A stretch of 64,000 bases of DNA from Gaetbulibacter_B jejuensis (GTDB lineage: Bacteria; Bacteroidota; Bacteroidia; Flavobacteriales; Flavobacteriaceae). The stretch spans positions 62,001-126,000 of the forward strand of contig NZ_BAAAGF010000002.1 of assembly GCF_039524015.1 (NCBI RefSeq), given 5' to 3'. The translations under genes and the position numbers were made by a program. A model generated the notes under the pieces. That model saw only the letters and a program-made list of their open reading frames with translations, did not search any database and had not been told where the DNA came from. Shown piece by piece: positions 17,781-24,852 of the stretch (its first letter is position 1; the number at the start of each line of letters is the position of its first letter).

Positions 17781-18439
17781 TCTAGACTTCCTGTGCTTAC
17801 ATAGTTGTAGGTCTCAAGTTCTTTGAGATCATTAATAGGCTTACTGCATCCGTTTTTTATTAGATATAGGTTGTCACTTGTGTTAATTACATTTTTATGC
17901 ATGTGATCCGTTATGATGATTATCTTTTCGTGCTTTTCTTCAGAAATTAAGCCTATAATTTTTTGAATGTGTAAAGGCGATAAGTGCGAAAAAGGTTCGT
18001 CCAATAAAGCAATTTTGTTTTTTCCTTTTAGTATTAGGTAAGTTTCAATTACACGACGTTCTCCACCTGAAAGTTTATTGAACCTTTTGTCTTTGTAAGA
18101 CGAAAACGATTCAAATTCTGCTACGAAATCATTCCAGTCTATTCTTAAAAGTTTGAAGACAGTTTTTAATTTGGCGCAATCTGGAGTAAAATTAAATTGA
18201 GGTAAAAAGCTTGCGAGTTTTGTTTTATATAAAGCAGGTGTAATTGGCTTTCCATCAATTCGTATGAGTTTATATTTTGATTGTAACGAGCCAAAAATAA
18301 TGTTTAATAAGCAACTTTTTCCTGAACCATTACTACCAAGTACACCTGTGACTTTTCCAGTTTCGGCTTTTAAGTAAATACCGTTTAAAATGCATTTATC
18401 TTTAAAATAAAGCTCAACATTGCCTACCTCTAACGTCAT
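17777..18439 (-). CDS. ABC transporter ATP-binding protein
   Basis: A 220-residue ABC ATPase with all motifs: Walker A GSNGSGKS (about 35-42), Q-loop FLPQF, signature LSGGERR (about 122), Walker B IALLDEP (about 141) and H-loop ITDH. The start codon overlaps the stop of the upstream small membrane-protein gene (ATGA), so the pair is translationally coupled. The substrate is unknown. The partner is too short to be a full permease, so this may be a minimal exporter or a regulatory ABC pair. Confidence 0.92.
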   Translation of the reverse strand: MTLEVGNVELYFKDKCILNGIYLKAETGKVTGVLGSNGSGKSCLLNIIFGSLQSKYKLIRIDGKPITPALYKTKLASFLPQFNFTPDCAKLKTVFKLLRIDWNDFVAEFESFSSYKDKRFNKLSGGERRVIETYLILKGKNKIALLDEPFSHLSPLHIQKIIGLISEEKHEKIIIITDHMHKNVINTSDNLYLIKNGCSKPINDLKELETYNYVSTGSLD

Positions 18440-18723
18440 ATAAACTCTTTAATGAGTATAATATAAACAATCATTATAGATATATCTATTATAAAAAGGG
18501 ACGAGAAAAGTTTAAAAGATGAAATACCTAAGTTTTTGTAGAAAATAAGCTTTCGTCTAGCATTAGTTTCGGTAACTAAATACCACAAAAACACAGTAAG
18601 GAAGAGTTTAGTAATTACAGCAGGAACAATGTGTGGATTAAATATAGTAATGCCAATATTAACAAGAAAAGACCAAATAAAATAAGGTCTGTAAAAAGAA
18701 AGTATAGCTCCAAATTGCTGCAT
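18436..18723 (-). CDS. small membrane protein coupled to ABC ATPase
   Basis: A 95-residue hydrophobic protein with about three membrane spans (about 12-30, 33-50, 68-92) and a basic loop TNARRKLIFYKNLG in the middle. Such loops in ABC permeases are the coupling segments that touch the ATPase. Its stop overlaps the ATPase start by 4 bp, which makes it the likely membrane partner. Typical permease subunits are two to three times longer, so it is either a fragment-sized family or needs to multimerise. Confidence 0.75.
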   Translation of the reverse strand: MQQFGAILSFYRPYFIWSFLVNIGITIFNPHIVPAVITKLFLTVFLWYLVTETNARRKLIFYKNLGISSFKLFSSLFIIDISIMIVYIILIKEFI

Positions 18724-18937
18724 AATACTAAGAAAACGTATTTTTAATAAAAATATTTTGAAGCAGTATTCGTAGCTAATAGTGCATATTAAAATTTAAG
18801 GATTCATAAATCATTGTAAATTCAATTTAAAGAAATTTTTTTATTAAAAAACACTTGGATAAAAGAGTAAGTGTTGTATGTTTAAAGTTTCTTTTAAGTA
18901 AGAAAGGTTACAGTAATTTTTTCATACTATTTTTATA

Positions 18938-19636
18938 ATGCTTAAAACAAATTTAGGAGTATTTATAACTACCATCATCTTAATTTTATTCAATTTTTTA
19001 TCTATATATAAATTCGGATTAAAATATTTTGATGAAACTAATTGTGTTGTTGTGTTTCTTTTATTTGTAGTGTTTTTGTATAACAAATGCTACTTAAATT
19101 TTAAACTATCTCTGGCATTTATATTGGCATTATTAGCCAATATTTCACTTATATATTATGAAAACATTGTGTTTTCTTTTTTAGTTAACATATTTAAACT
19201 TCTCTTTTATGTTGTGTTAATGTGGCATGTAATTCCGCTTCAGAGAAATGTCAAAATAACCCGCTTAGATTGGTTGTCTTATATATTTGTGTCTTTTTTA
19301 GGATTCGGTATAATTAAATTACTTATTGATTCTATTGAACAAAATCTAGAAGCAGGTCTAAGCTTATTGTTTTATATTCATGGTTTATGTTTAATGATTG
19401 TTCTGATTATAGCTTTTAGGTATAATAGTACTGACTTTAAAGGTGCTAAGTATTTTGCATTTCTTTTAGCTTTGTTTCTTTTTTCAGACATATTTTCATC
19501 CTTTGGGTACTACCTTGGTTATGATAATTTGTCTTACTTTGAGCGTTTTTTCTATACTATGGGACTTTGTTTTACTATAATATATTCTAAAAAATATATA
19601 GCAAAAAGCTTGAGTGAAAAGGATAGAGTTATCTAG
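18938..19636 (+). CDS. polytopic membrane protein of unknown function
   Basis: A 232-residue protein that is almost entirely membrane spans (about seven), with very few charged residues and a short basic C-terminus (SKKYIAKSLSEKDRVI). Spans begin FITTIILILFNFLSIY, VVFLLFVVFLY, LSLAFILALLANISLIYY. The layout recalls YhhN-type proteins, but no defining motif was seen. It stands alone, 77 bp before prfA. Confidence 0.7.
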   Translation: MLKTNLGVFITTIILILFNFLSIYKFGLKYFDETNCVVVFLLFVVFLYNKCYLNFKLSLAFILALLANISLIYYENIVFSFLVNIFKLLFYVVLMWHVIPLQRNVKITRLDWLSYIFVSFLGFGIIKLLIDSIEQNLEAGLSLLFYIHGLCLMIVLIIAFRYNSTDFKGAKYFAFLLALFLFSDIFSSFGYYLGYDNLSYFERFFYTMGLCFTIIYSKKYIAKSLSEKDRVI

Positions 19637-19683
19637 CAATGTATATCGAGCAGATTTAAACATTTTAAATTCATAAATTATCG

Positions 19684-19691
19684 TATTTTTG
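19684..19691 (+). promoter_or_regulatory. -7 element TATTTTTG of prfA
   Basis: Exact TAnnTTTG match 22 bases before the prfA ATG at 19714; followed by the common GCGGC initiation context. Confidence 0.5.
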
Positions 19692-19713
19692 CGGCACAAT
19701 TTTAAGAAGATAA

Positions 19714-20790
19714 ATGTTAGATAAATTACAAATAGTAAAACAGCGTTTTGATGAGGTTAGTGACCTAATCATTCAACCTGATATTATTTCAGACCAAAAA
19801 CGCTATGTTGCTCTCAATAAAGAATACAAAGATCTTAAAGTGCTTGTTGACAAGCGTGATGAGTACCAAGAACTTGTAAATAATATCGCTGAAGCTGAAG
19901 AAATCATTGCTGATGGAAGTGACCAAGAAATGGTTGAAATGGCTAAAATGCAGTATGATGAAGCTAAAGCAAGAATACCTGTTTTAGAAGACGAAATTAA
20001 ATTCTTACTAATACCAAAAGATCCTGAAGATGCTAAAAATGCAGTGGTTGAATTACGTGCAGGAACAGGTGGAGATGAGGCTAGTATTTTTGCAGGAGAT
20101 TTATTTAGAATGTATACTAAATACTGCGAAGGTAAAGGGTGGAATGTAAGTACTGTTGATTTTAGCGAAGGAACAAATGGTGGGTTTAAGGAAATCCAGT
20201 TTGAAGTGTCTGGTGAAGATGTTTACGGAACTTTAAAATTTGAAGCAGGTGTACATCGTGTACAACGTGTACCGCAAACCGAAACACAAGGTAGAGTACA
20301 CACAAGCGCTGCAACGGTTATGGTATTCCCAGAAGCCGAAGAGTTTGATGTGGAGATAGACCCAAAAGATGTACGTATTGATTATTTCTGTTCGTCAGGA
20401 CCAGGAGGACAATCGGTAAACACTACCTATTCTGCTGTACGTTTAACGCATATCCCAACAGGCTTGGTAGCGCAATGTCAAGACCAAAAGTCACAGCACA
20501 AAAACAAGGAAAAAGCCTTTAAAGTATTACGTTCGCGTTTGTATGACTTAGAGCTTGCGAAAAAGCAAGAAGAAGATGCAGCAAAACGTGGTAGTATGGT
20601 AACATCTGGAGATAGAAGTGCTAAAATTAGAACTTACAACTATCCACAAGGACGTGTTACTGACCACAGAATTGGTTTAACACTTTACGATTTACAGAAC
20701 ATCGTTAATGGAGATATCCAAAAAATAATAGACGAATTAATGCTGGCTGAAAACACTGAAAAGTTGAAAGCTAGTGATGAAACCATATAA
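19714..20790 (+). CDS. prfA: peptide chain release factor 1
   Basis: A 358-residue class I release factor reading UAA and UAG. The GGQ peptidyl-hydrolysis motif is at 231-233 (SSGPGGQSVNT). The stop-codon recognition tripeptide is PQT (187-189) in HRVQRVPQTETQGRVHTSA, a PxT form that marks RF1 as against the SPF of RF2. The C-terminal YNYPQGRVTDHRIGLTLYDL is also typical. Length is as expected. Confidence 0.98.
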   Translation: MLDKLQIVKQRFDEVSDLIIQPDIISDQKRYVALNKEYKDLKVLVDKRDEYQELVNNIAEAEEIIADGSDQEMVEMAKMQYDEAKARIPVLEDEIKFLLIPKDPEDAKNAVVELRAGTGGDEASIFAGDLFRMYTKYCEGKGWNVSTVDFSEGTNGGFKEIQFEVSGEDVYGTLKFEAGVHRVQRVPQTETQGRVHTSAATVMVFPEAEEFDVEIDPKDVRIDYFCSSGPGGQSVNTTYSAVRLTHIPTGLVAQCQDQKSQHKNKEKAFKVLRSRLYDLELAKKQEEDAAKRGSMVTSGDRSAKIRTYNYPQGRVTDHRIGLTLYDLQNIVNGDIQKIIDELMLAENTEKLKASDETI

Positions 20791-20794
20791 CAAC

Positions 20795-20820
20795 AAGCCT
20801 CTTTTTTTGAGGCTTTTTTT
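20795..20820 (+). terminator. intrinsic terminator of prfA
   Basis: AAGCCTC / GAGGCTT stem with a T-rich 7-base loop and a following T run, 5 bases after the prfA stop. Confidence 0.9.
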
Positions 20821-20844
20821 ATAGCTAAAATAAAACTCTTTGCA

Positions 20845-21456
20845 TTGAGGTCTTTGTTCAAAATACTAGTAGTTATTTTATTTTTCTCATGTGTTGATGA
20901 TAAGTCTGTTCAAAAAGAAAAAACAGTTGTGTCAATTAACAACTCATCTATTGATTCAATTAATTTGGTTGAAGAATTAGTTTCTGACTTAAATTTACAA
21001 GAAGATGTAAAAGATAGTTCTGAAGAATGTATTTTTGATCAAGCTACACAAACGGATGAATTTTTAAAAGGCATAGATGAATTAAGTGATTATGTTTGGT
21101 TTGAAAAAGAGAAAAGAGCTGAAATTACTTTAAGTGATTATTGGGATTTAAGCATTATAAGAGGAGGATGTGATCATTTTGAGCTGACAGCAAAATTCAC
21201 TTATAAGGGAAAACTGGATTTTGAAAAAGATAAAAAGTTACTCTTCAATAAAATAGTTTGGATAACATCTTTAATAGAAGAGTTTGATGGAGAAATCATT
21301 GAAAGATGTTTGAAGGATAAAAAGTATTCAGAGACAAAAGAAGATGAATATAATTATTATGTTGAGTTTTTAAATGAAAAAATTTATGAAAGCTATTTCT
21401 TAAGATTTAATAACGATAATAATACAATAATTGAAATTTCATATTTTATAAATTAA
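20845..21456 (+). CDS. hypothetical lipoprotein
   Basis: A 203-residue putative lipoprotein: a short signal sequence ends in the lipobox FFSC (Cys16). The start is TTG at 20845; there is no ATG before the lipobox, and a second TTG lies three codons in. The mature part is acidic, with a Ser/Glu-rich linker (about 17-65) and an alpha/beta C-terminal half (YVWFEKEKRAEITLSDYWDL, RGGCDHFELTAKFTYKGKL). The latter recalls small periplasmic proteins of unknown role. Flanked by the prfA terminator and pyrF. Confidence 0.7.
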   Translation: MRSLFKILVVILFFSCVDDKSVQKEKTVVSINNSSIDSINLVEELVSDLNLQEDVKDSSEECIFDQATQTDEFLKGIDELSDYVWFEKEKRAEITLSDYWDLSIIRGGCDHFELTAKFTYKGKLDFEKDKKLLFNKIVWITSLIEEFDGEIIERCLKDKKYSETKEDEYNYYVEFLNEKIYESYFLRFNNDNNTIIEISYFIN

Positions 21457-21488
21457 ATTTCTTTCTGAAGGAAAGATAGTAATAACCA

Positions 21489-22301
21489 ATGACAACACAC
21501 CAACTCACTGAGCAAATCAAAAAAAAGAAATCCTTTTTATGTATAGGATTAGATGTTGATTTAAACAAAATACCACAACACTTACTACAAGAGGAAGATC
21601 CTATTTTTGCATTCAATAAAGCCATTATTGATGCTACACACCATTTGTGTGTTGCCTATAAACCTAATACAGCATTTTATGAGGCTTATGGACTTAAAGG
21701 TTGGAAAGCGCTTGAAAAAACCATAATGTATCTTAACGTAAAGCATCCTGAAATCTTTACTATTGCTGATGCAAAACGTGGTGATATTGGTAACACAAGT
21801 ACCATGTATGCTAAAGCTTTTTTTGAAGACCTTGCTTTTGATAGTGTAACCGTAGCACCTTACATGGGAAAGGATTCTGTAGAGCCATTTTTAGCCTTTG
21901 AAAATAAACACACTATACTTTTGGCGTTAACTTCTAATGCAGGTGCTTTTGATTTTCAAACCAAAAAGGTTGATGAGGTTGAGTTGTACAAACACGTTTT
22001 AGAAACCTCAAAAACTTGGAATAATTCCCAAAACTTAATGTATGTGGTTGGTGCTACAAAAGCTGAATATTTAGCTGAAATACGCAAGATTATTCCTGAG
22101 AGTTTTCTTTTAGTGCCAGGAGTTGGTGCTCAAGGTGGAAGCTTACAAGAGGTTTGTAACTATGGAATGACCAACAATGTAGGTTTGCTTATAAACTCTT
22201 CACGAGGGATTATATATGCGTCTAATGGAGAAGATTTTGCTCAGGCTTCTGCTGCAAAAGCTAAAGAACTTCAAGAACAAATGGAGAGTATCTTAAATTA
22301 G
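21489..22301 (+). CDS. pyrF: orotidine 5'-phosphate decarboxylase
   Basis: A 270-residue OMP decarboxylase of the longer subgroup, last step of UMP synthesis. The catalytic Asp-Lys array is in IADAKRGDIGNTSTMYA (about 92-108). Other markers are the N-terminal FLCIGLDVDLNKIP, the substrate loop YKPNTAFYEAYG and the phosphate-binding LVPGVGAQGGS and LINSSRGIIYA. Followed by an intercistronic hairpin and a BtuF-like gene. Confidence 0.97.
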   Translation: MTTHQLTEQIKKKKSFLCIGLDVDLNKIPQHLLQEEDPIFAFNKAIIDATHHLCVAYKPNTAFYEAYGLKGWKALEKTIMYLNVKHPEIFTIADAKRGDIGNTSTMYAKAFFEDLAFDSVTVAPYMGKDSVEPFLAFENKHTILLALTSNAGAFDFQTKKVDEVELYKHVLETSKTWNNSQNLMYVVGATKAEYLAEIRKIIPESFLLVPGVGAQGGSLQEVCNYGMTNNVGLLINSSRGIIYASNGEDFAQASAAKAKELQEQMESILN

Positions 22302-22325
22302 AAGTTAGCTTATTTCTAATTTAAG
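22292..22325. repeat. 12-bp perfect inverted repeat over the pyrF stop codon
   Basis: CTTAAATTAGAA (22292-22303) pairs with TTCTAATTTAAG (22314-22325) around a 10-base loop. It spans the pyrF TAG and ends 9 bases before the next ATG. It is AT-rich and without a T run, so more a processing or translation-control stem than a terminator. Confidence 0.5.
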
Positions 22326-22334
22326 TATCTTATC

Positions 22335-23129
22335 ATGATGTATAAAGACCAACTCAATAGAGCGCTTCAGTTTAAAACAACACCAAAGCGAATAGTTTCT
22401 TTGGTGCCAAGTCTTACAGAGTTAATATGCGATTTAGGGTTGGAAGCATATCTTGTAGGTGTTACTAAGTTTTGCGTGCATCCTCAGCATATAAGGACTA
22501 ATGTTGCTGTAGTAGGAGGAACAAAACAAGTTCATATTGATAAAATAGAAGCGCTTCAACCAGATATAATTCTTTGTAATAAGGAAGAAAATACCCAAGA
22601 TATTGTTGAGAACTGTTCTGTAGTTGCTCAAGTGCACATAAGTGATATTTACACCATTGATGATTGCTTAGCGCTAATTATAATGTATGGTGAATTGTTT
22701 GCTGTAGAACAAAAAGCACAAGAATTGGTTAAAACGATAACTGCAAAAAAAGCAGATTTTTTAAAAACTATAGATAACAAACCTAAACCTAAAGTTGCTT
22801 ATTTAATTTGGAAAAACCCTTGGATGGTGGCTGCACAACAAACGTTTATTGATTATATGCTTTCAATAAATAAATTTGAGAATGTTTTTGGCGCGTTACA
22901 GCGTTATCCTGAAGTGGATTTGAAAGATGAAAAGTTTAAGGATGCAGAATATGTTTTTTTATCTACAGAGCCTTATCCTTTTAAGGAAAGTGATGCCATA
23001 GCTATCCAAGCATCGTACCCAAATATTAAAGTGATTTTGGTAGATGGTGAACTGTTTTCGTGGTATGGTTCAAGACTCATTAAAGCTTTTGATTACTTTA
23101 AAAAGCTGCATCAAGAGTATTTGAATTAG
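22335..23129 (+). CDS. BtuF-like helical-backbone binding protein, apparently without signal peptide
   Basis: A 264-residue protein of the periplasmic-binding class III (BtuF/FhuD) fold: RIVSLVPSLTELICDLG (about 19-35), then VVGGTKQVHIDKIEALQPDIIL (split here at about 60-82) and the second lobe PKVAYLIWKNPWMV with YPEVDLKDEKFKDAEYVFLS. Family members bind cobalamin, haem or siderophores for ABC import. Here the protein begins directly with MMYKDQLNRALQF and has no signal peptide or lipobox, so it should stay in the cytoplasm. That pattern is common to these proteins in Bacteroidota. The last 32 bp overlap a convergent small gene. Confidence 0.85.
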   Translation: MMYKDQLNRALQFKTTPKRIVSLVPSLTELICDLGLEAYLVGVTKFCVHPQHIRTNVAVVGGTKQVHIDKIEALQPDIILCNKEENTQDIVENCSVVAQVHISDIYTIDDCLALIIMYGELFAVEQKAQELVKTITAKKADFLKTIDNKPKPKVAYLIWKNPWMVAAQQTFIDYMLSINKFENVFGALQRYPEVDLKDEKFKDAEYVFLSTEPYPFKESDAIAIQASYPNIKVILVDGELFSWYGSRLIKAFDYFKKLHQEYLN

Positions 23130-23325
23130 AACGTTTTAAGCTCAATATTCTTTTCTTGAGTTTAGAAGCTTCATGGTATAAAAAGTCGCTCAAACCAGAG
23201 TCGGTTTGGGTAACGTTATACGCTTCCTCAATAAAGTTTAAATACGTACTTTCTAATTCTTTTAGATTCAAAACCTTCCCAAGGTTTGGTCTAATTCTTC
23301 CTACTTTACAAAAATGTGTGTTCAT
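23098..23325 (-). CDS. small helical protein, paralogue of the 27455 gene
   Basis: A 75-residue protein whose core FIEEAYNVTQTDSGLSDFL aligns with LIEQAYNLRQTDSATSDIS of the 58-residue protein encoded at 27455-27631. That resemblance in two separate loci supports it being a real gene despite its 32-bp overlap with the convergent binding-protein gene. From memory it resembles the short 'Lacal_2735' proteins of Flavobacteriia, function unknown. The N-terminal 20 residues (starts MNTHFCKVGRIRPN) are less certain. Confidence 0.65.
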   Translation of the reverse strand: MNTHFCKVGRIRPNLGKVLNLKELESTYLNFIEEAYNVTQTDSGLSDFLYHEASKLKKRILSLKRSNSNTLDAAF

Positions 23326-23430
23326 AAACTTGTTTTTATATAAATACGAGTCAATGAACCTTTTAGACTAGCGGTAAAGGTTAAATAATTGTGAAATATA
23401 AATTAAGAGCGAAAAATTATTGAATAAAAA

Positions 23431-23458
23431 AATCCGTAGAGAAATTCATCTACGGATT
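23431..23458 (-). terminator. intrinsic terminator of the lipoprotein gene
   Basis: AATCCGTAGA / TCTACGGATT 10-bp stem with an 8-base loop. The T run follows it on the minus strand, so it ends the 24842-23484 transcript. Confidence 0.9.
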
Positions 23459-23483
23459 TTTTTAAGACTAAAAAGCAATAATT

Positions 23484-24842
23484 TTAGAAAGCACCAATAA
23501 AGTGATTTCCTGGTTTGTTAATTAGTTTTGCACCTTCAGTTACTTCACCAGTAATGCTATTGATGATGTAGATGTTTCCATCTTGACCTACAGGAGCAAC
23601 TGTTACATACACATCATTACCATCAACTACAAAGCCTTGATATTGAAAAGCGTATAAGTCTACATGGTAAGGTAAATCTACTTGTTGAGCGGTTGAAGAG
23701 TTCAAATCTACACGAGCTAAATAGCTTTGTTGTTGATTTGAAAGTGATGATGTTTGTGCTCCATCATGAGTATAATGAACAAAAGCAATTCCATTTCCAG
23801 CATATCTCCAGTTTTGAATATATGATCCAGTTACGCCTAAAGCAGTGTCAAGACTGAATACAAATGTGTTATCATACTCATTGTTTTGGTTTATTTTTAA
23901 AATGTGAGAACCTCCAGAATCTCTTTGAGTCGCTTGGTAAACGTTTCCATCTTCAGCAACAAAAGCATTAAAACTTCTGTACCCACTTGTATCTCCATAA
24001 CCTACAGTAGAAGTAATAATTGTTGGGTTGTCTAAAGAAGGATAATCAACAACAATTGACTTAGAGCCTAAACGTTCATAATCAGATTCGCTATTTCCTG
24101 TTTCAGGATTAGTTTTACGCATCCAAGTACCAATAATCAATTTGTCGCCTGCTGCATTTAATACTGGTGAATCTAATCTAAAAATGTAATGACCTAAAGC
24201 TTCTTCTTCCGCAGAAAGAGGAATTTCATACGATTTAGTTTCTGAGATTAAAGCGTTAACTAGATCTAAAGATAATACAGTTGCAGTACCTCTTGTGTAT
24301 AGGTAGTTACCATCATTGTCTGAATTTACTTGTGGTGAAGTAACATTAACAGCAACACCTGTTTGATCTCCATCAAAAAGTTTTGCCCATCTTGGGTTTG
24401 TCCCTGCATATTGTGAAATATTTACAGTACCACCAATAGGACTAAAGTCTTGTCCGCCACCAACAACATATTTTTGGAACTCACCACCATTGCTACCACC
24501 ATAAGCAATATTGAAAAAAGTAGAACCATCAACTGAAGATTGTAAACGTGCTGTTCTAGCAGATTGAACTAAATATCCATTTTCAAAAACATCAAATGTT
24601 TTATTTGGGTCTTGTGCATCTTGTTTGCTTATAGAGTATACCAAAGTACCTCCATTACCATCTCCTGGAGTTCCATCATTTGTTCCCATTATGGCTCCAG
24701 CAACGGTAATCCATCTGTCTTCAGTTTGACCTGAACCATCTGGAGTGCCACCATTATCATCGTCACTACTACAGCTAGTTGTGAAAAATAACGTACTTAA
24801 TGCTACTGCAAAAGTTAAAAGTTTAAAGCTATTTCTTTTCAT
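23484..24842 (-). CDS. DUF4374-like surface lipoprotein, partner of TonB receptor
   Basis: A 452-residue lipoprotein: signal peptide to the lipobox FTTSC (Cys24), then an acidic Ser-Asp-rich linker with the SSDDD surface-export look, and a beta-propeller-like body with repeated units such as YLYTRGTATVLSLDLV, HILKINQNN, YLARVDLNSS and IYIINSITGEV. It lies 10 bp after a TonB-dependent receptor gene and so is probably the surface substrate-binding component. DUF4374 proteins next to such receptors are usually tied to iron-chelate uptake. The family call is from memory and moderately sure. Confidence 0.75.
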   Translation of the reverse strand: MKRNSFKLLTFAVALSTLFFTTSCSSDDDNGGTPDGSGQTEDRWITVAGAIMGTNDGTPGDGNGGTLVYSISKQDAQDPNKTFDVFENGYLVQSARTARLQSSVDGSTFFNIAYGGSNGGEFQKYVVGGGQDFSPIGGTVNISQYAGTNPRWAKLFDGDQTGVAVNVTSPQVNSDNDGNYLYTRGTATVLSLDLVNALISETKSYEIPLSAEEEALGHYIFRLDSPVLNAAGDKLIIGTWMRKTNPETGNSESDYERLGSKSIVVDYPSLDNPTIITSTVGYGDTSGYRSFNAFVAEDGNVYQATQRDSGGSHILKINQNNEYDNTFVFSLDTALGVTGSYIQNWRYAGNGIAFVHYTHDGAQTSSLSNQQQSYLARVDLNSSTAQQVDLPYHVDLYAFQYQGFVVDGNDVYVTVAPVGQDGNIYIINSITGEVTEGAKLINKPGNHFIGAF

Positions 24843-24852
24843 TGTATATATA

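Noticed and set aside
18850..18875. Hairpin AACACTT / AAGTGTT between the ABC pair and the next membrane gene
   Set aside because: Weak 7-bp stem with a 12-base loop in very AT-rich sequence and no transcript it would end.
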